Assembly: GCF_013364155.1 (NCBI RefSeq) | Contig: NZ_CP054916.1 | Coordinates: 7,408,001 to 7,472,000, forward strand | DNA length: 64,000 nt | DNA from: Streptomyces sp. NA02950 | GTDB lineage: Bacteria; Actinomycetota; Actinomycetes; Streptomycetales; Streptomycetaceae | Direction: 5' to 3' | Shown: positions 19,279 to 28,259 of the stretch, in pieces | Position numbering within the stretch: the stretch's first letter is position 1 | Layout of the letters: each line of letters starts with the position of its first letter | Program-made: the position numbers and the translations under genes | Notes under the pieces: generated by a model | The model's database searches: none | Told to the model about the DNA's origin: nothing | The model's input: the letters and a program-made list of their open reading frames with translations, nothing else

Positions 19279-19515
19279 ATGCTCTGGCCGATGCTCGCGC
19301 TCTCCCTCGCCTTCTGCGGAATCGCCGTGCTCGCGCTGTGTGCGGTGCGGGTCCACGCGGAGGTACGCAGACTCTCCCGGCAGGTGGCCGAGAGCTCGCG
19401 GCGGATCAGCCGGGCCGCGGAGGACCTGGAGCGGGCGACGGCGCCGCTGGGCTCCCAGGTGGACGCGCTGCGCCGGGGCCGGGAGCGCGCACCGACCGTC
19501 ACCGACCGCGACTGA
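19279..19515 (+). CDS. Small single-pass membrane protein
   Basis: 78 residues from ATG 19279, ten bases after the zinc-ribbon gene. A hydrophobic N-terminal segment (about residues 2-24, ending CAVRVHAEVRRL) anchors it. The rest is an Arg/Glu-rich coiled-coil-like helix (QVAESSRRISRAAEDLERAT). No named family recognised. Its place between pafC and tatA suggests a housekeeping membrane role, but no function can be assigned. Confidence 0.72.
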   Translation: MLWPMLALSLAFCGIAVLALCAVRVHAEVRRLSRQVAESSRRISRAAEDLERATAPLGSQVDALRRGRERAPTVTDRD

Positions 19516-19745
19516 CCGCGCCCGCCGCCCGGGGCGCAGGCACCCTGCTGGCGGCCAGGCGCCCGAGGTAGGCTGGCTGTTCGCGGCCTTGAATACGAGG
19601 CGGAGGGCCGCAACCAGGCGTCCGCACGGGGATTGCCCCGGGTTTACCCGTGCGCGCTACGATCGCTGACAGCACGGCGGCCGGACGCATGTCCGACCAG
19701 TCCGGCAGCCCCACACCAGCCGCCTCGGTGAGAAGGTAGACGCTT

Positions 19746-20039
19746 ATGTTCGGAAGGCTCGGCGCCACCGAGATCATCCTCATCCTTGTCGTCATCGTGC
19801 TGCTGTTCGGCGCGAAGAAGCTCCCCGACATGGCGCGCTCCCTGGGCAAGTCCGCCCGGATCCTCAAGAGCGAGGCCAAGGCGATGAAGTCGGACGGCCA
19901 GCAGCAGCAGAACGCCCCGGCCGACCCGCCCAACCCCGGCCAGGACCAGGGCTCGCACCGCACCATCCAGGCCGCCCCGGGTGATGTCACCAGCTCGCGC
20001 CCGGTCTCCGAGCCGAGCGACCGCACCACGCAGCGCTGA
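19746..20039 (+). CDS. tatA: Twin-arginine translocase subunit TatA
   Basis: 97 residues. A short N-terminal membrane helix preceded by MFGRLGATE ends at [15 protein letters not shown], the TatA hinge and amphipathic helix with the conserved FG and KLP residues. The C-terminal half is disordered (Gln/Pro/Ser-rich). The ribosome site is GAGAAGG, about 8 bases upstream. TatA oligomers form the translocation pore for folded proteins. tatC follows 63 bp downstream. A candidate Tat substrate in this window is the PD40-amidohydrolase at 40886-44299. Confidence 0.97.
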   Translation: MFGRLGATEIILILVVIVLLFGAKKLPDMARSLGKSARILKSEAKAMKSDGQQQQNAPADPPNPGQDQGSHRTIQAAPGDVTSSRPVSEPSDRTTQR

Positions 20040-20102
20040 CCGAGGGCCACTTGGAGGCGGCCTGAACGGGCCGCCGCAGGACGCACGAGATGAGGACGTG
20101 GG

Positions 20103-21080
20103 TTGCTCAAGTCTGCCCGCAAGAAGGAGAAGGACCCTGAGGGGCGGATGCCCCTCGCGGAGCATCTGCGTGAACTGCGCAACCGGTTGCTGAAGTCGGT
20201 CCTGGCGATCTGTGTGATCACGATCGTCGCGATGTTCTTCTACAAGGACATCGTGGACTTCCTGATGAAACCGGTGCTGGACTCGGTCGGCTGCGGTGGG
20301 GTCACGCTGTCCGAGCTCTCGGCCCATGACGCGGCCCAGAAGTGCGCGTACTTCACCGTGAACGGTCTGCTGTCGCCGTTCACCATCATGCTGAAGGTCT
20401 CCTTCACCACCGGTGTGGTGATCGCCACCCCGGTCTGGCTCTACCAGCTGTGGGCGTTCCTCGCCCCGGGTCTGCACCGCAACGAGAAGAAGTACGGCCT
20501 GTTCTTCGTCGGGCTCGGGGTGCCGCTCTTCGTCGGCGGGGCCTTCTTCGCCTACAAGATCCTGCCGACCAGCGCCAAGGTGCTGCTCAACTTCACGCCC
20601 CAGGGCGCCAACAACCTTCTCCCGCTGGACGACTTCCTCGATCTGCTCGCCCGCATGATCGTGGTCTTCGGACTCGCCTTCGAGCTTCCGCTGCTGCTGA
20701 TCCTGCTGAACTTCACCGGCATCCTCAGCGGCCGCCGGATGATCGGCTGGTGGCGCGCGATGATCATGGGCATCACCGTCTTCGGTGCCATCGCCACCCC
20801 GAGCACCGATCCGATCGGCATGTTCGCCCTGGCCGGGCCGGTCACCGTGCTCTACTTCGGCGCCTGCGGCATCGCGCTGCTCAACGACCGGCGCAAGGCC
20901 CGCCGCGAGGCCGCCGATCCCGACTTCGGCCTGGACGACGACGAGGCGTCGCAGCTGGATCTGACGCCCGAGGCCGTCGGCGGCCCGGAGCGGGTCGGCG
21001 CCAGTGGCTCCCCGGCCGAGCTGACCGGCGACGACGAGCACGGTCCCGCCCGGCGGAACGGCTACGACGACGTCACCTGA
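20103..21080 (+). CDS. tatC: Twin-arginine translocase subunit TatC
   Basis: 325 residues from TTG 20103 (a GTG at 20098 is out of frame), preceded by GATGAGGA. It has six membrane segments. The conserved signal-peptide-binding elements are present: MPLAEHLRELRNRLLKS at the N-terminus and FLAPGLHRNEKK in the first cytosolic loop, including the twin-arginine-recognising acidic residues. The C-terminal 65 residues are an acidic, disordered extension longer than in E. coli TatC, as is usual in Streptomyces. Confidence 0.96.
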   Translation: MLKSARKKEKDPEGRMPLAEHLRELRNRLLKSVLAICVITIVAMFFYKDIVDFLMKPVLDSVGCGGVTLSELSAHDAAQKCAYFTVNGLLSPFTIMLKVSFTTGVVIATPVWLYQLWAFLAPGLHRNEKKYGLFFVGLGVPLFVGGAFFAYKILPTSAKVLLNFTPQGANNLLPLDDFLDLLARMIVVFGLAFELPLLLILLNFTGILSGRRMIGWWRAMIMGITVFGAIATPSTDPIGMFALAGPVTVLYFGACGIALLNDRRKARREAADPDFGLDDDEASQLDLTPEAVGGPERVGASGSPAELTGDDEHGPARRNGYDDVT

Positions 21081-21262
21081 CGCCGCCCGGCCGCCCCCCG
21101 CCGGTCCCGCTCCGGCAGAGCGTGTGGCCCGCCACCCCGCGCGCCGTACGGTGCGGCGGCCCGGCCGCCGTCCGTCTCACCGCGTACGCGGACGGTGAGC
21201 GCGTCCCGCCGCTGGTGACCGCCCGCGCGGCGCCCGGCACGGTACCCCTGCCGGGCGAGTGA
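21081..21262 (+). pseudogene. Probable remnant of a diacylglycerol kinase C-terminus
   Basis: Directly after tatC an open frame without a start signal ends at 21262 (TGA). Its last 35 residues, including VRLTAYADGERVPPL and APGTVPL, look like the C-terminal strands of lipid/diacylglycerol kinases. A kinase gene commonly lies between tatC and the helicase in Streptomyces. The catalytic parts are missing, so this would be a deletion scar. The resemblance is recalled from family knowledge and was not aligned. Confidence 0.4.
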
Positions 21263-21333
21263 CCGGGGCCGGGACAAAGCCCGGATAAAGATCGCGTGCG
21301 CTGTCGGAGGTGGCCGGTAGTCTCGTACGTACG

Positions 21334-24156
21334 ATGACCGACGAGCTATCTCCCGCCGAGCGCTATGCCGCGGCCCGGGTCCGGGCCGCCGAGCAGGCCA
21401 CCGCGCTGGCCCCCTTCCGCGAGATGTACGACTTCGCGCTGGACGACTTCCAGATCGAGGCGTGCAAGGCCCTGGAATCCGGCAAGGGCGTGCTGGTCGC
21501 CGCCCCCACCGGCTCCGGCAAGACCATCGTGGGCGAGTTCGCCGTCCACCTGGCGCTCACCCAGGGCCGCAAGTGCTTCTACACCACGCCCATCAAGGCG
21601 CTGTCGAACCAGAAGTACACCGACCTCGTCAAGCGCTACGGCGCCGACAAGGTCGGCCTGCTCACCGGTGACAACAGCGTCAACTCCGAGGCCCCGGTGG
21701 TCGTCATGACCACCGAGGTGCTGCGCAACATGCTCTACGCGGGCTCGCAGTCGCTGCTCGGGCTGGGCTATGTGGTGATGGACGAGGTCCACTACCTCTC
21801 CGACCGGTTCCGCGGCGCCGTCTGGGAAGAGGTCATCATCCACCTCCCGGAGTCGGTGACCCTGGTGTCACTGTCCGCCACGGTCTCCAACGCCGAGGAG
21901 TTCGGCGACTGGCTGGACACCGTCCGCGGCGACACCGAGGTGATCGTCTCCGAGCACCGCCCGGTGCCGCTGTGGCAGCATGTGCTCGCCGGACGCCGGA
22001 TGTACGACCTCTTCGAGGAGAAGAACGGCCAGGACGGGGACCAGAGCGGCCGTCGCGAGGTCAACCCCGATCTGGTCCGGCTGGCCCGGATGGAGAACAG
22101 CCGCCCCGGCTTCGGCCGCGACAAGCGCCGCGGGCGCTCGATGCGGGAGGCCGACCGGGAGCGCGAGCGCCGTCAGCGCAGCCGGATCTGGACCCCGGGC
22201 AGACCGGAGGTCATCGACCGGCTCGACGCCGAGGGGCTGTTGCCCGCCATCACCTTCATCTTCAGCCGCGCGGGCTGTGAATCGGCCGTCCAGCAGTGCC
22301 TGTACGCCGGACTGCGGCTGAACGACGACGCGGCGCGCGCCCAGGTGCGGTCGATAGTCGAGGAGCGCACCGCCGGCATCCCGGACGAAGACCTCCATGT
22401 CCTGGGGTACTTCGAATGGCTGGAGGGCCTGGAGCGGGGCATCGCCGCGCACCACGCCGGAATGCTCCCCACCTTCAAGGAGGTCGTCGAGGAGCTGTTC
22501 ACCCGCGGGCTGGTCAAGGCGGTCTTCGCCACCGAGACCCTGGCGCTCGGCATCAACATGCCCGCCCGCTCGGTGGTGCTGGAGAAGCTGGTCAAGTGGA
22601 ACGGCGAGCAGCACGCCGACATCACCCCCGGTGAGTACACCCAGTTGACCGGCCGGGCCGGACGGCGCGGCATCGACGTCGAGGGCCATGCGGTGGTGCT
22701 GTGGCAGCGCGCCATGGACCCGGCCGCGCTCGCCGGACTCGCCGGTACCCGCACCTATCCGCTGCGCTCCTCCTTCAAGCCGTCGTACAACATGGCGGTC
22801 AACCTGGTCTCGCAGTTCGGGCGGCACCGCTCGCGCGAGCTGCTGGAGACCTCCTTCGCGCAGTTCCAGGCCGACAAGGCGGTCGTCGGCATCTCCCGCC
22901 AGGTCCAGCGGAACGAGGAGGGCCTCCAGGGCTACCGCGCCTCGATGACCTGCCACCTCGGCGACTTCGACGAATACGCCCGGCTGCGCCGTGAGCTGAA
23001 GGACCGGGAGAGCGAGCTCGCCCGGCAGGGCGTGGCCCAGCGCCGCGCCGCCGCCGCGGTCGCGCTGGAGAAGCTGCGCCCCGGCGATGTCATCCATGTG
23101 CCCACCGGCAAGTTCGCCGGGCTCGCGCTGGTGCTCGACCCCGGGCTGCCCGCCGGGCGCTCCAACGGCCACCGCGGCTTCGAGCACCACGACGGCCCCC
23201 GGCCGCTGGTCCTCACGGCCGAGCGCCAGGTCAAGCGGCTCGCCTCGATCGACTTCCCGGTCCCGGTCGAGCCGCTGGACCGGATGCGGATCCCGCGCTC
23301 GTTCAACCCGCGCAGTCCCCAGTCCCGCCGGGATCTGGCCTCCGCGCTGCGCACCAAGGCCGGTCACCACGATGTGCGCCGCCACCGCAAGGAGCGTTCG
23401 GCCGCCGCCGACGACACCGAGATCGCACGGCTGCGCACCGCCCTGCGCGCCCACCCCTGCCACGGCTGCTCCGACCGCGAGGACCACGCCCGCTGGGGTG
23501 AGCGCTACCACCGGCTGCTGCGTGACACCAAGCAGCTGGAGCGGCGGATCGAGGGCCGGACGAACACCATCGCCCGCACCTTCGACCGGATCTGCGCGCT
23601 CCTGAGCGAGATGGACTATCTGCGGGGTGACGAGGTCACCGACCACGGCAAGCGGCTGGCCCGGCTCTACGGCGAGCTGGATCTGCTCGCCAGCGAGTGC
23701 CTGCGCGACGGCGTCTGGGAGGGCCTGGCCCCCGCCGAGCTGGCCGCGTGCGCCTCGGCCCTCGTCTACGAGGCGCGCGCCGCAGACGACGCGCTGCCGC
23801 CCAAGCTGCCCGCGGGCCGCGCCAAGGAGGCGCTGGGCGAGATGGTGCGCATCTGGGGACGGCTGGACGCCCTGGAGGAGGAGCACCGGATCAACCAGGC
23901 CGAGGGCGTCGGCCAGCGCGAGCCCGATCTCGGGTTCGCCTGGGCCGCCTACCGCTGGGCGTCCGGACACGGTCTCGACGAGCTGCTGCGCGAAATCGAC
24001 ATGCCCGCCGGTGACTTCGTGCGCTGGACCAAGCAAGTGATCGATGTGCTCGGCCAGATCGCGGCCGCCGCCCCCGACGGCACGGTGACGCGCAACGCCC
24101 GCCGGGCGGTCGACGGGCTGCTGCGCGGCGTCGTGGCGTACTCCTCGGTGGGGTGA
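21334..24156 (+). CDS. helY: Ski2/Mtr4-like DEAD/DEAH-box RNA helicase (HelY type)
   Basis: About 940 residues; ATG 21334 (MTDELSPAERYAA) is preferred over a GTG at 21310 that overlaps its own GGAGG. Motif I is APTGSGKT, motif II is DEVH (VVMDEVHYLSDR), motif III is SLSATVSN and motif VI is QLTGRAGRRGID. The central region is extended, and the C-terminal half has helical bundles (DSHCT-like) as in exosome-associated Mtr4. It probably unwinds structured RNA for degradation. Such helicases sit next to tatC in actinobacteria. Confidence 0.94.
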   Translation: MTDELSPAERYAAARVRAAEQATALAPFREMYDFALDDFQIEACKALESGKGVLVAAPTGSGKTIVGEFAVHLALTQGRKCFYTTPIKALSNQKYTDLVKRYGADKVGLLTGDNSVNSEAPVVVMTTEVLRNMLYAGSQSLLGLGYVVMDEVHYLSDRFRGAVWEEVIIHLPESVTLVSLSATVSNAEEFGDWLDTVRGDTEVIVSEHRPVPLWQHVLAGRRMYDLFEEKNGQDGDQSGRREVNPDLVRLARMENSRPGFGRDKRRGRSMREADRERERRQRSRIWTPGRPEVIDRLDAEGLLPAITFIFSRAGCESAVQQCLYAGLRLNDDAARAQVRSIVEERTAGIPDEDLHVLGYFEWLEGLERGIAAHHAGMLPTFKEVVEELFTRGLVKAVFATETLALGINMPARSVVLEKLVKWNGEQHADITPGEYTQLTGRAGRRGIDVEGHAVVLWQRAMDPAALAGLAGTRTYPLRSSFKPSYNMAVNLVSQFGRHRSRELLETSFAQFQADKAVVGISRQVQRNEEGLQGYRASMTCHLGDFDEYARLRRELKDRESELARQGVAQRRAAAAVALEKLRPGDVIHVPTGKFAGLALVLDPGLPAGRSNGHRGFEHHDGPRPLVLTAERQVKRLASIDFPVPVEPLDRMRIPRSFNPRSPQSRRDLASALRTKAGHHDVRRHRKERSAAADDTEIARLRTALRAHPCHGCSDREDHARWGERYHRLLRDTKQLERRIEGRTNTIARTFDRICALLSEMDYLRGDEVTDHGKRLARLYGELDLLASECLRDGVWEGLAPAELAACASALVYEARAADDALPPKLPAGRAKEALGEMVRIWGRLDALEEEHRINQAEGVGQREPDLGFAWAAYRWASGHGLDELLREIDMPAGDFVRWTKQVIDVLGQIAAAAPDGTVTRNARRAVDGLLRGVVAYSSVG

Positions 24157-24205
24157 GTGGTGGGCCGAGTCCGGTCCGGCCGGCCGCTCCTCCGTTGACG
24201 GGCGG

Positions 24206-25468
24206 TCAGGACGGCTCGTAGGTGTAGGACAGGGCGTTGCTGTTCCCGGCCGGAGTGTGCGCCACCACCAGGACGGTGCCGGGCGGCCCGCCCGGGGCGG
24301 CCGCCACCACCTGGGTGTCCGAGATCGCGAAGAACGCGGCGGGGTCGCTCCCGAAGGTCACCGCGTCGGTGTAGGTCAGATTGAGGCCGTTGAGCACCAC
24401 CGAGTCACCGCCGAGGTCCGGCCCCTGGGCGGGGTTGAGGCTGGTGAGCACCGGCGCCCCGAGATAGGTGTAGTAGGGGTTGCCGGTCCCCGTCGTACTG
24501 GTGCCGCCCGGTGTGGTCACGGTGACGGCGACGGTTCCGGTCCCGGCCGGTGCGGTGACGGTCAGCTGGTTGTCCGACACCACCGTGATCCCGGTGGCCG
24601 GATTCCCCCCGAAGCTGACGGCACTGGTCAGCGTCAGCCCGCTGCCGAAGACGGTGACCGTGTTGCTGCCGGTGTCCGGGCCGAAGTGCGGCGCCAGATC
24701 GGTCACGATGGGCGCGGCGACGTAGAAGTACGGCAGCGGATTGCTGATCCCGCCGGGCGTGGTGACGGTGACACTGACCGAACCGGGCGGTCTGGCGGGT
24801 GCGGTGACGGTGATTTGGGTGGGGGTGTTGGTGAGGATGGTGGCGGGGGTGGCGCCGAAGAGGACTTGGGTGGCGCCGCTGAGGTTGGTGCCGTTGAGGG
24901 TGACGGTGTTGCCGCCGGTGGTGGGTCCGGAGGTGGGGTTGAGGCTGGTGAGGGTGGGTGCGGGGGTGGTGATGTAGGTGTAGGGGAGGGGGTTGGTGGT
25001 GCCGCCGGGTGTGGTGGCGGTGACGTTGGTGGTGCCGGTGCCGGGGGGTGCGGTGACGGTGATTTGGGTGGGGGTGTTGGTGAGGATGGTGGCGGGGGTG
25101 GCGCCGAAGAGGACTTGGGTGGCGCCGCTGAGGTTGGTGCCGTTGAGGGTGACGGTGTTGCCGCCCGCGGCCGGCCCGGAGCCGGGGCTGAGACTGGTGA
25201 GCACCGGCGCCGGCACCGACACATAGCTGAAGAACACGTTCTGGGTGCTGGTGCCGCTCGGACCGGTGACCGTGACCTTGACCGTTCCCGTTCCCGGTGG
25301 CGTCTTGGCGGTGATCTGCGTATTGCTCACCACGACCACATTGGTGGCCAGTTGGGAGCCGAACCTGACGACCGAGGCGCCCAGAAAGCCGGTGCCGGTG
25401 ATGGTGACGGTGGTACCTCCCGCCGGTGCACCCTGGTTGGGGCTGACGCTGGTCACTACGGGGGCCAT
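24206..25468 (-). CDS. IPT/TIG repeat protein, five repeats
   Basis: About 420 residues. Two consecutive ATGs (25471 and 25468) follow AAGGAG; the second has the better spacing. The chain is almost entirely five immunoglobulin-like IPT/TIG repeats of about 82 residues, each beginning P-x-(V/L)-TSL-x-P-x-xGP and containing GGxxVTLxG. Repeats 2 and 3 are partly identical at DNA level. There is no signal peptide, membrane helix, lipobox or sorting signal, which is odd for a fold usually found outside the cell. It pairs with a second IPT gene 168 bp upstream on the same strand. Function unknown. Confidence 0.85.
   Translation of the reverse strand: MAPVVTSVSPNQGAPAGGTTVTITGTGFLGASVVRFGSQLATNVVVVSNTQITAKTPPGTGTVKVTVTGPSGTSTQNVFFSYVSVPAPVLTSLSPGSGPAAGGNTVTLNGTNLSGATQVLFGATPATILTNTPTQITVTAPPGTGTTNVTATTPGGTTNPLPYTYITTPAPTLTSLNPTSGPTTGGNTVTLNGTNLSGATQVLFGATPATILTNTPTQITVTAPARPPGSVSVTVTTPGGISNPLPYFYVAAPIVTDLAPHFGPDTGSNTVTVFGSGLTLTSAVSFGGNPATGITVVSDNQLTVTAPAGTGTVAVTVTTPGGTSTTGTGNPYYTYLGAPVLTSLNPAQGPDLGGDSVVLNGLNLTYTDAVTFGSDPAAFFAISDTQVVAAAPGGPPGTVLVVAHTPAGNSNALSYTYEPS
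24797..25165. repeat. Exact 120-bp direct repeat inside the IPT/TIG gene
   Basis: 24797-24916 is identical to 25046-25165, an offset of 249 bp, which is exactly one 83-residue IPT repeat. Both copies lie in repeats 2 and 3. The absence of silent changes points to recent duplication or gene conversion, and allows repeat-number change by recombination. Confidence 0.95.
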
Positions 25469-25635
25469 CATGTTCTCCTTCTCGTGCCGGGCAGGCGACC
25501 GCGCCCTGGCCGACAGGCCGTCGGCCAGGGCGCGGGGCGTCGCCGCTCGCCCGGCGCCGGTGGTGCGGACGGGGGACGGGGGGACGGGCTGGTGGTGCCG
25601 GATCCGGCGCGCGGCGGCGGCCGGTCTGCGGCCGG

Positions 25636-26433
25636 TCAGGTGATGGTGAACGCCTGGGCGTTGGAGGGCCCGCCACAGGTGGTGACGGTGATGGTCCCGG
25701 CGCCGGGGGTCAGCCCCGCGGGCACGATGGCGACCAGCTGGGTGTTGCCGAGGCTGGTGAAGTCGGCGGCGACGGTGTTCGTTCCGTCGTCGAACTCGAC
25801 CGACTGCACATCCACCAGACAGGTGCCGTTGACGGTGATGCTGTCACCCTGGGTGCCCGTGGCGGGCACCACCGAGGTGATGGCCGGGGCGGTGTAGTAC
25901 GAGAACTGGACCGTGTTGCTGACCGGGGTGCTCGAGCCGCCCGCCGTGGTCACGACGACGTTCACCGTGTCGATGCACGGGTTGACCATCGTGTGGGCCG
26001 GAGTGGCGAAGGTGACCTGTGAGTTGGAGCTGAAGGTGGGGGTCGGGGTGACCGCCGTGCCGCCCACCGTGACCCCGGTCCCGGTCAGGAAGTTGTTGCC
26101 GAAGAGCGTGACCGAGGTACCACCGGCCGCCGGACCGCAGGTGGCGCTCACACCGGTGGTGGCCGGCTCGGCGATCAGGAAGAACGGCAGGGCGTTGCTG
26201 GTGACATTGGTGCTGCTGGTCACGCTGACGGACACCTGACCGGCGCACAGCCCCGAGGGAATGGTGCAGGTGACCTGGGTGGCGGTCACGGTCAGTCCGG
26301 TGGTGATGGTCTTCGTACCGAAGTTCACCTTGGTGGTCGTCCCCAGGGCGGTGCCGTTGATCTGGAGCGTGTCGCCGGCCTTGCCCTGGTTGGTGCCGGT
26401 GGTGGTATCCACCAGCGACGTGATGGTTGCCAT
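25636..26433 (-). CDS. IPT/TIG repeat protein, about three repeats
   Basis: 265 residues from ATG 26433, preceded by AAAGGAGG at ideal spacing, one of the strongest ribosome sites in the window. It has three IPT/TIG-like repeats: MATITSLVDTTTGTNQGKAG, then TTGVSATCGPAAGGTSVTL, then PAITSVVPATGTQGDSITV. It carries several cysteines (CTIPSGLC, ATCGPA, NPCID, NGTCL, TTCGG), unlike its neighbour. Again there is no signal peptide. It is probably co-transcribed with the five-repeat gene. The strong ribosome site suggests abundant protein. Family clear, function unknown. Confidence 0.85.
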   Translation of the reverse strand: MATITSLVDTTTGTNQGKAGDTLQINGTALGTTTKVNFGTKTITTGLTVTATQVTCTIPSGLCAGQVSVSVTSSTNVTSNALPFFLIAEPATTGVSATCGPAAGGTSVTLFGNNFLTGTGVTVGGTAVTPTPTFSSNSQVTFATPAHTMVNPCIDTVNVVVTTAGGSSTPVSNTVQFSYYTAPAITSVVPATGTQGDSITVNGTCLVDVQSVEFDDGTNTVAADFTSLGNTQLVAIVPAGLTPGAGTITVTTCGGPSNAQAFTIT

Positions 26434-26905
26434 GATGTTGCCTCCTTTGAAGGGCCGCAGGGGCCCCTCGGCCAGGGGGTGCGGGGTCCCGGGGACACCG
26501 GGGCCCGGGTCGTCCGGGCGGTAGGGGTGAGTGGGCCGCCGGCATGCGCGGTCCACGGCCGCGCCAGGCATCTGGGCGCGGGTGCGAGGGGATGACGGGG
26601 GTTCAGAAGCGATGAGGAGCGAGCACGCTCGGGACCGTCGCGGCCTGCGTCGCGCCGGCGCAACCGGCCGGCCCGGGAACCAGGTGCTGCGTGCCGATCT
26701 CGCTGAGTTGATTAAAGCAATCGGGTGATAGGTGCAACAGGTGCAATCGGGGGCATCTCATCACTCAGCAGAAAATATGCTTTAAAGCCGACACATCTTT
26801 TGCGCGCGGGAGTACGCCCCGCCCCCGTGCCCCAGCCAACAGCCGCAGAGCGCCGGGTGCTGCCGTACACGCCGATGGCCCCGGCCGGGTGTCCTCACCC
26901 TTGGG
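26434..26905. other. Non-coding stretch between IPT gene and IS30 element
   Basis: No convincing gene. The stretch from about 26700 to 26805 is markedly AT-rich for this genome, with TTGATTAAAG, AAAATATGCTTTAAAG and a repeated GGTGCAA. It is the best place for the promoter of the minus-strand IPT genes, or for the control region of a gene displaced by the IS. Confidence 0.55.
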
Positions 26906-26926
26906 TTCTAGGAGTCGTTGCAACAC
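26906..26926. repeat. Left terminal inverted repeat of the IS30 element
   Basis: It begins TTCTAGGAGTCGTTGCAAC and pairs with 28173-28193 with one mismatch. Confidence 0.92.
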
Positions 26927-26944
26927 CCCAGCTCAAGGGGTGGC

Positions 26945-28159
26945 ATGGACTTCGAGATCCGTGAGGACCGGCAGCCGCAGGGACCCAGGAAGCTCACTCG
27001 TGAGCGGGAGGCATACTTCCGGCTCATGCAGCAGGGCGTGAGCAACACGGAAGCGTGCCGGATTGTCGGGATCAACCGGCGGACCGGGAAACGCTGGCGC
27101 TACGGACGCGGCGCGTCCGGCAGCAACAAGGCGGCCCCACCGATCAACTCGGTGGGGCCGCCTTCTGCGCCGTCGCGGTACCTGTGCGAGGCCGACCGGA
27201 TCCACATCGCCGACCGGCTGCGTGAGAAGGCGACGGTCCGGGCGATCGCGGCCGAGCTGGGCCGCAGTCCGTCCACGATCAGCCGGGAGATCCGCCGCAA
27301 CCGGCACCCGGGCAGCGGTCAGTACCGGCCCTACGCGGCCCAGGCCCGCGCGGATGCCCGCCGGCCCCGCCCCAAGCGCCGGAAGATCAGCGAGAACCCC
27401 GAGCTGCGGGCCGCCGTCCAGGCGATGCTGGACGAGAAGTGGAGCCCGGAGCAGGTATGCCACGCTCTGCGGGCACAGTTCCCCGACCGGCCGGAGATGC
27501 ACGTGGTCCACGAGACCGTCTACCAGGCCCTTTACGTCCAGGGCAGAGGCCGGCTACGGCGCGAGCTCGCCGGCACCCTGCGCTCGGGGCGGGCCCGCCG
27601 CAAGCCGCAGAAGCAGGCCAACTGCCGCCAGCCGCGGTTCACCACCCCGATGGTGATGATCAGCGAACGGCCCGCCGAGGCCGAGGACCGGGCCCTGCCC
27701 GGCCACTGGGAAGGCGACCTGATCATCGGCAAGGACGGGAAGTCCGCGATCGGCACCCTGGTGGAACGCGCGACCCGCTACGCCATGCTCCTGCATCTGC
27801 CCGGCGACCACGGCGCCGAGGCCGTCCTGGGAGCGCTGACAACCACAGTCCAGACCCTGCCCGCCCAGCTGAAACGGTCCCTGACCTGGGACCAGGGCAG
27901 CGAGATGGCCCGCCACGGCGAGTTCACCCTCGCCACCGACATCCCGGTCTACTTCTGCGACCCCGCCAGCCCCTGGCAGCGCGGCTCGAACGAGAACACC
28001 AACGGACTGCTCCGTCAGTACTTCCCCAAGGGCACCGACCTGTCCGCCCACGGCCCCGAGCACCTGGCCGCCGTCGCCGACCAGCTCAACCGCCGCCCAC
28101 GCAAAACGCTCGGCTGGGAAACCCCAGCCGAGCGCCTGCATAAACTGCTCGCGGCCTGA
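26945..28159 (+). CDS. IS30-family transposase
   Basis: 404 residues from ATG 26945 with AAGGGG upstream; a TTG at 26918 inside the terminal repeat is the alternative. The N-terminal helix-turn-helix reads MQQGVSNTEACRIVGINRRT, and a second HTH_38-type element reads ATVRAIAAELGRSPSTISRE. The DDE catalytic domain has D in GHWEGDLIIGKDGKSAIGT, D in TWDQGSEMA and E in SPWQRGSNENTNGLLRQYFP, the hallmarks of IS30. The frame is intact, so it is probably active. Confidence 0.96.
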   Translation: MDFEIREDRQPQGPRKLTREREAYFRLMQQGVSNTEACRIVGINRRTGKRWRYGRGASGSNKAAPPINSVGPPSAPSRYLCEADRIHIADRLREKATVRAIAAELGRSPSTISREIRRNRHPGSGQYRPYAAQARADARRPRPKRRKISENPELRAAVQAMLDEKWSPEQVCHALRAQFPDRPEMHVVHETVYQALYVQGRGRLRRELAGTLRSGRARRKPQKQANCRQPRFTTPMVMISERPAEAEDRALPGHWEGDLIIGKDGKSAIGTLVERATRYAMLLHLPGDHGAEAVLGALTTTVQTLPAQLKRSLTWDQGSEMARHGEFTLATDIPVYFCDPASPWQRGSNENTNGLLRQYFPKGTDLSAHGPEHLAAVADQLNRRPRKTLGWETPAERLHKLLAA

Positions 28160-28172
28160 TCAACACGACCAC

Positions 28173-28193
28173 GTGTTGCAACGACCCCTAGAA
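28173..28193. repeat. Right terminal inverted repeat of the IS30 element
   Basis: It reads GTGTTGCAACGACCCCTAG at its inner end and is complementary to 26906-26926 with one mismatch. Confidence 0.92.
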
Positions 28194-28259
28194 ACCGCCA
28201 CCCGGCCGGGGCCATCGCACGGTTCCGTCGGCGCGGTGTGCCGCGCCGCGCCCCGGGCG

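Larger units (their letters stand above)
26906..28193 (+). mobile_element. IS30-family insertion sequence, complete
   Basis: A 1288-bp element bounded by 21-bp terminal inverted repeats (26906-26926 and 28173-28193) that match at 20 of 21 positions, enclosing one intact transposase gene. No target duplication is obvious. It lies between the IPT genes and the siderophore-interacting protein gene and does not split a recognisable gene. Confidence 0.93.

Noticed and set aside
24257..25897. 546-residue plus-strand Gly-rich open frame over the IPT genes
   Set aside because: Long runs of GGG and GDG arise from reading the complement of the Pro/Thr-rich IPT repeats; no ribosome site or conserved motif.
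26900..28200. Target-site duplication flanking the IS30 element
   Set aside because: The bases next to the inverted repeats do not match for more than one position, so no duplication is claimed.
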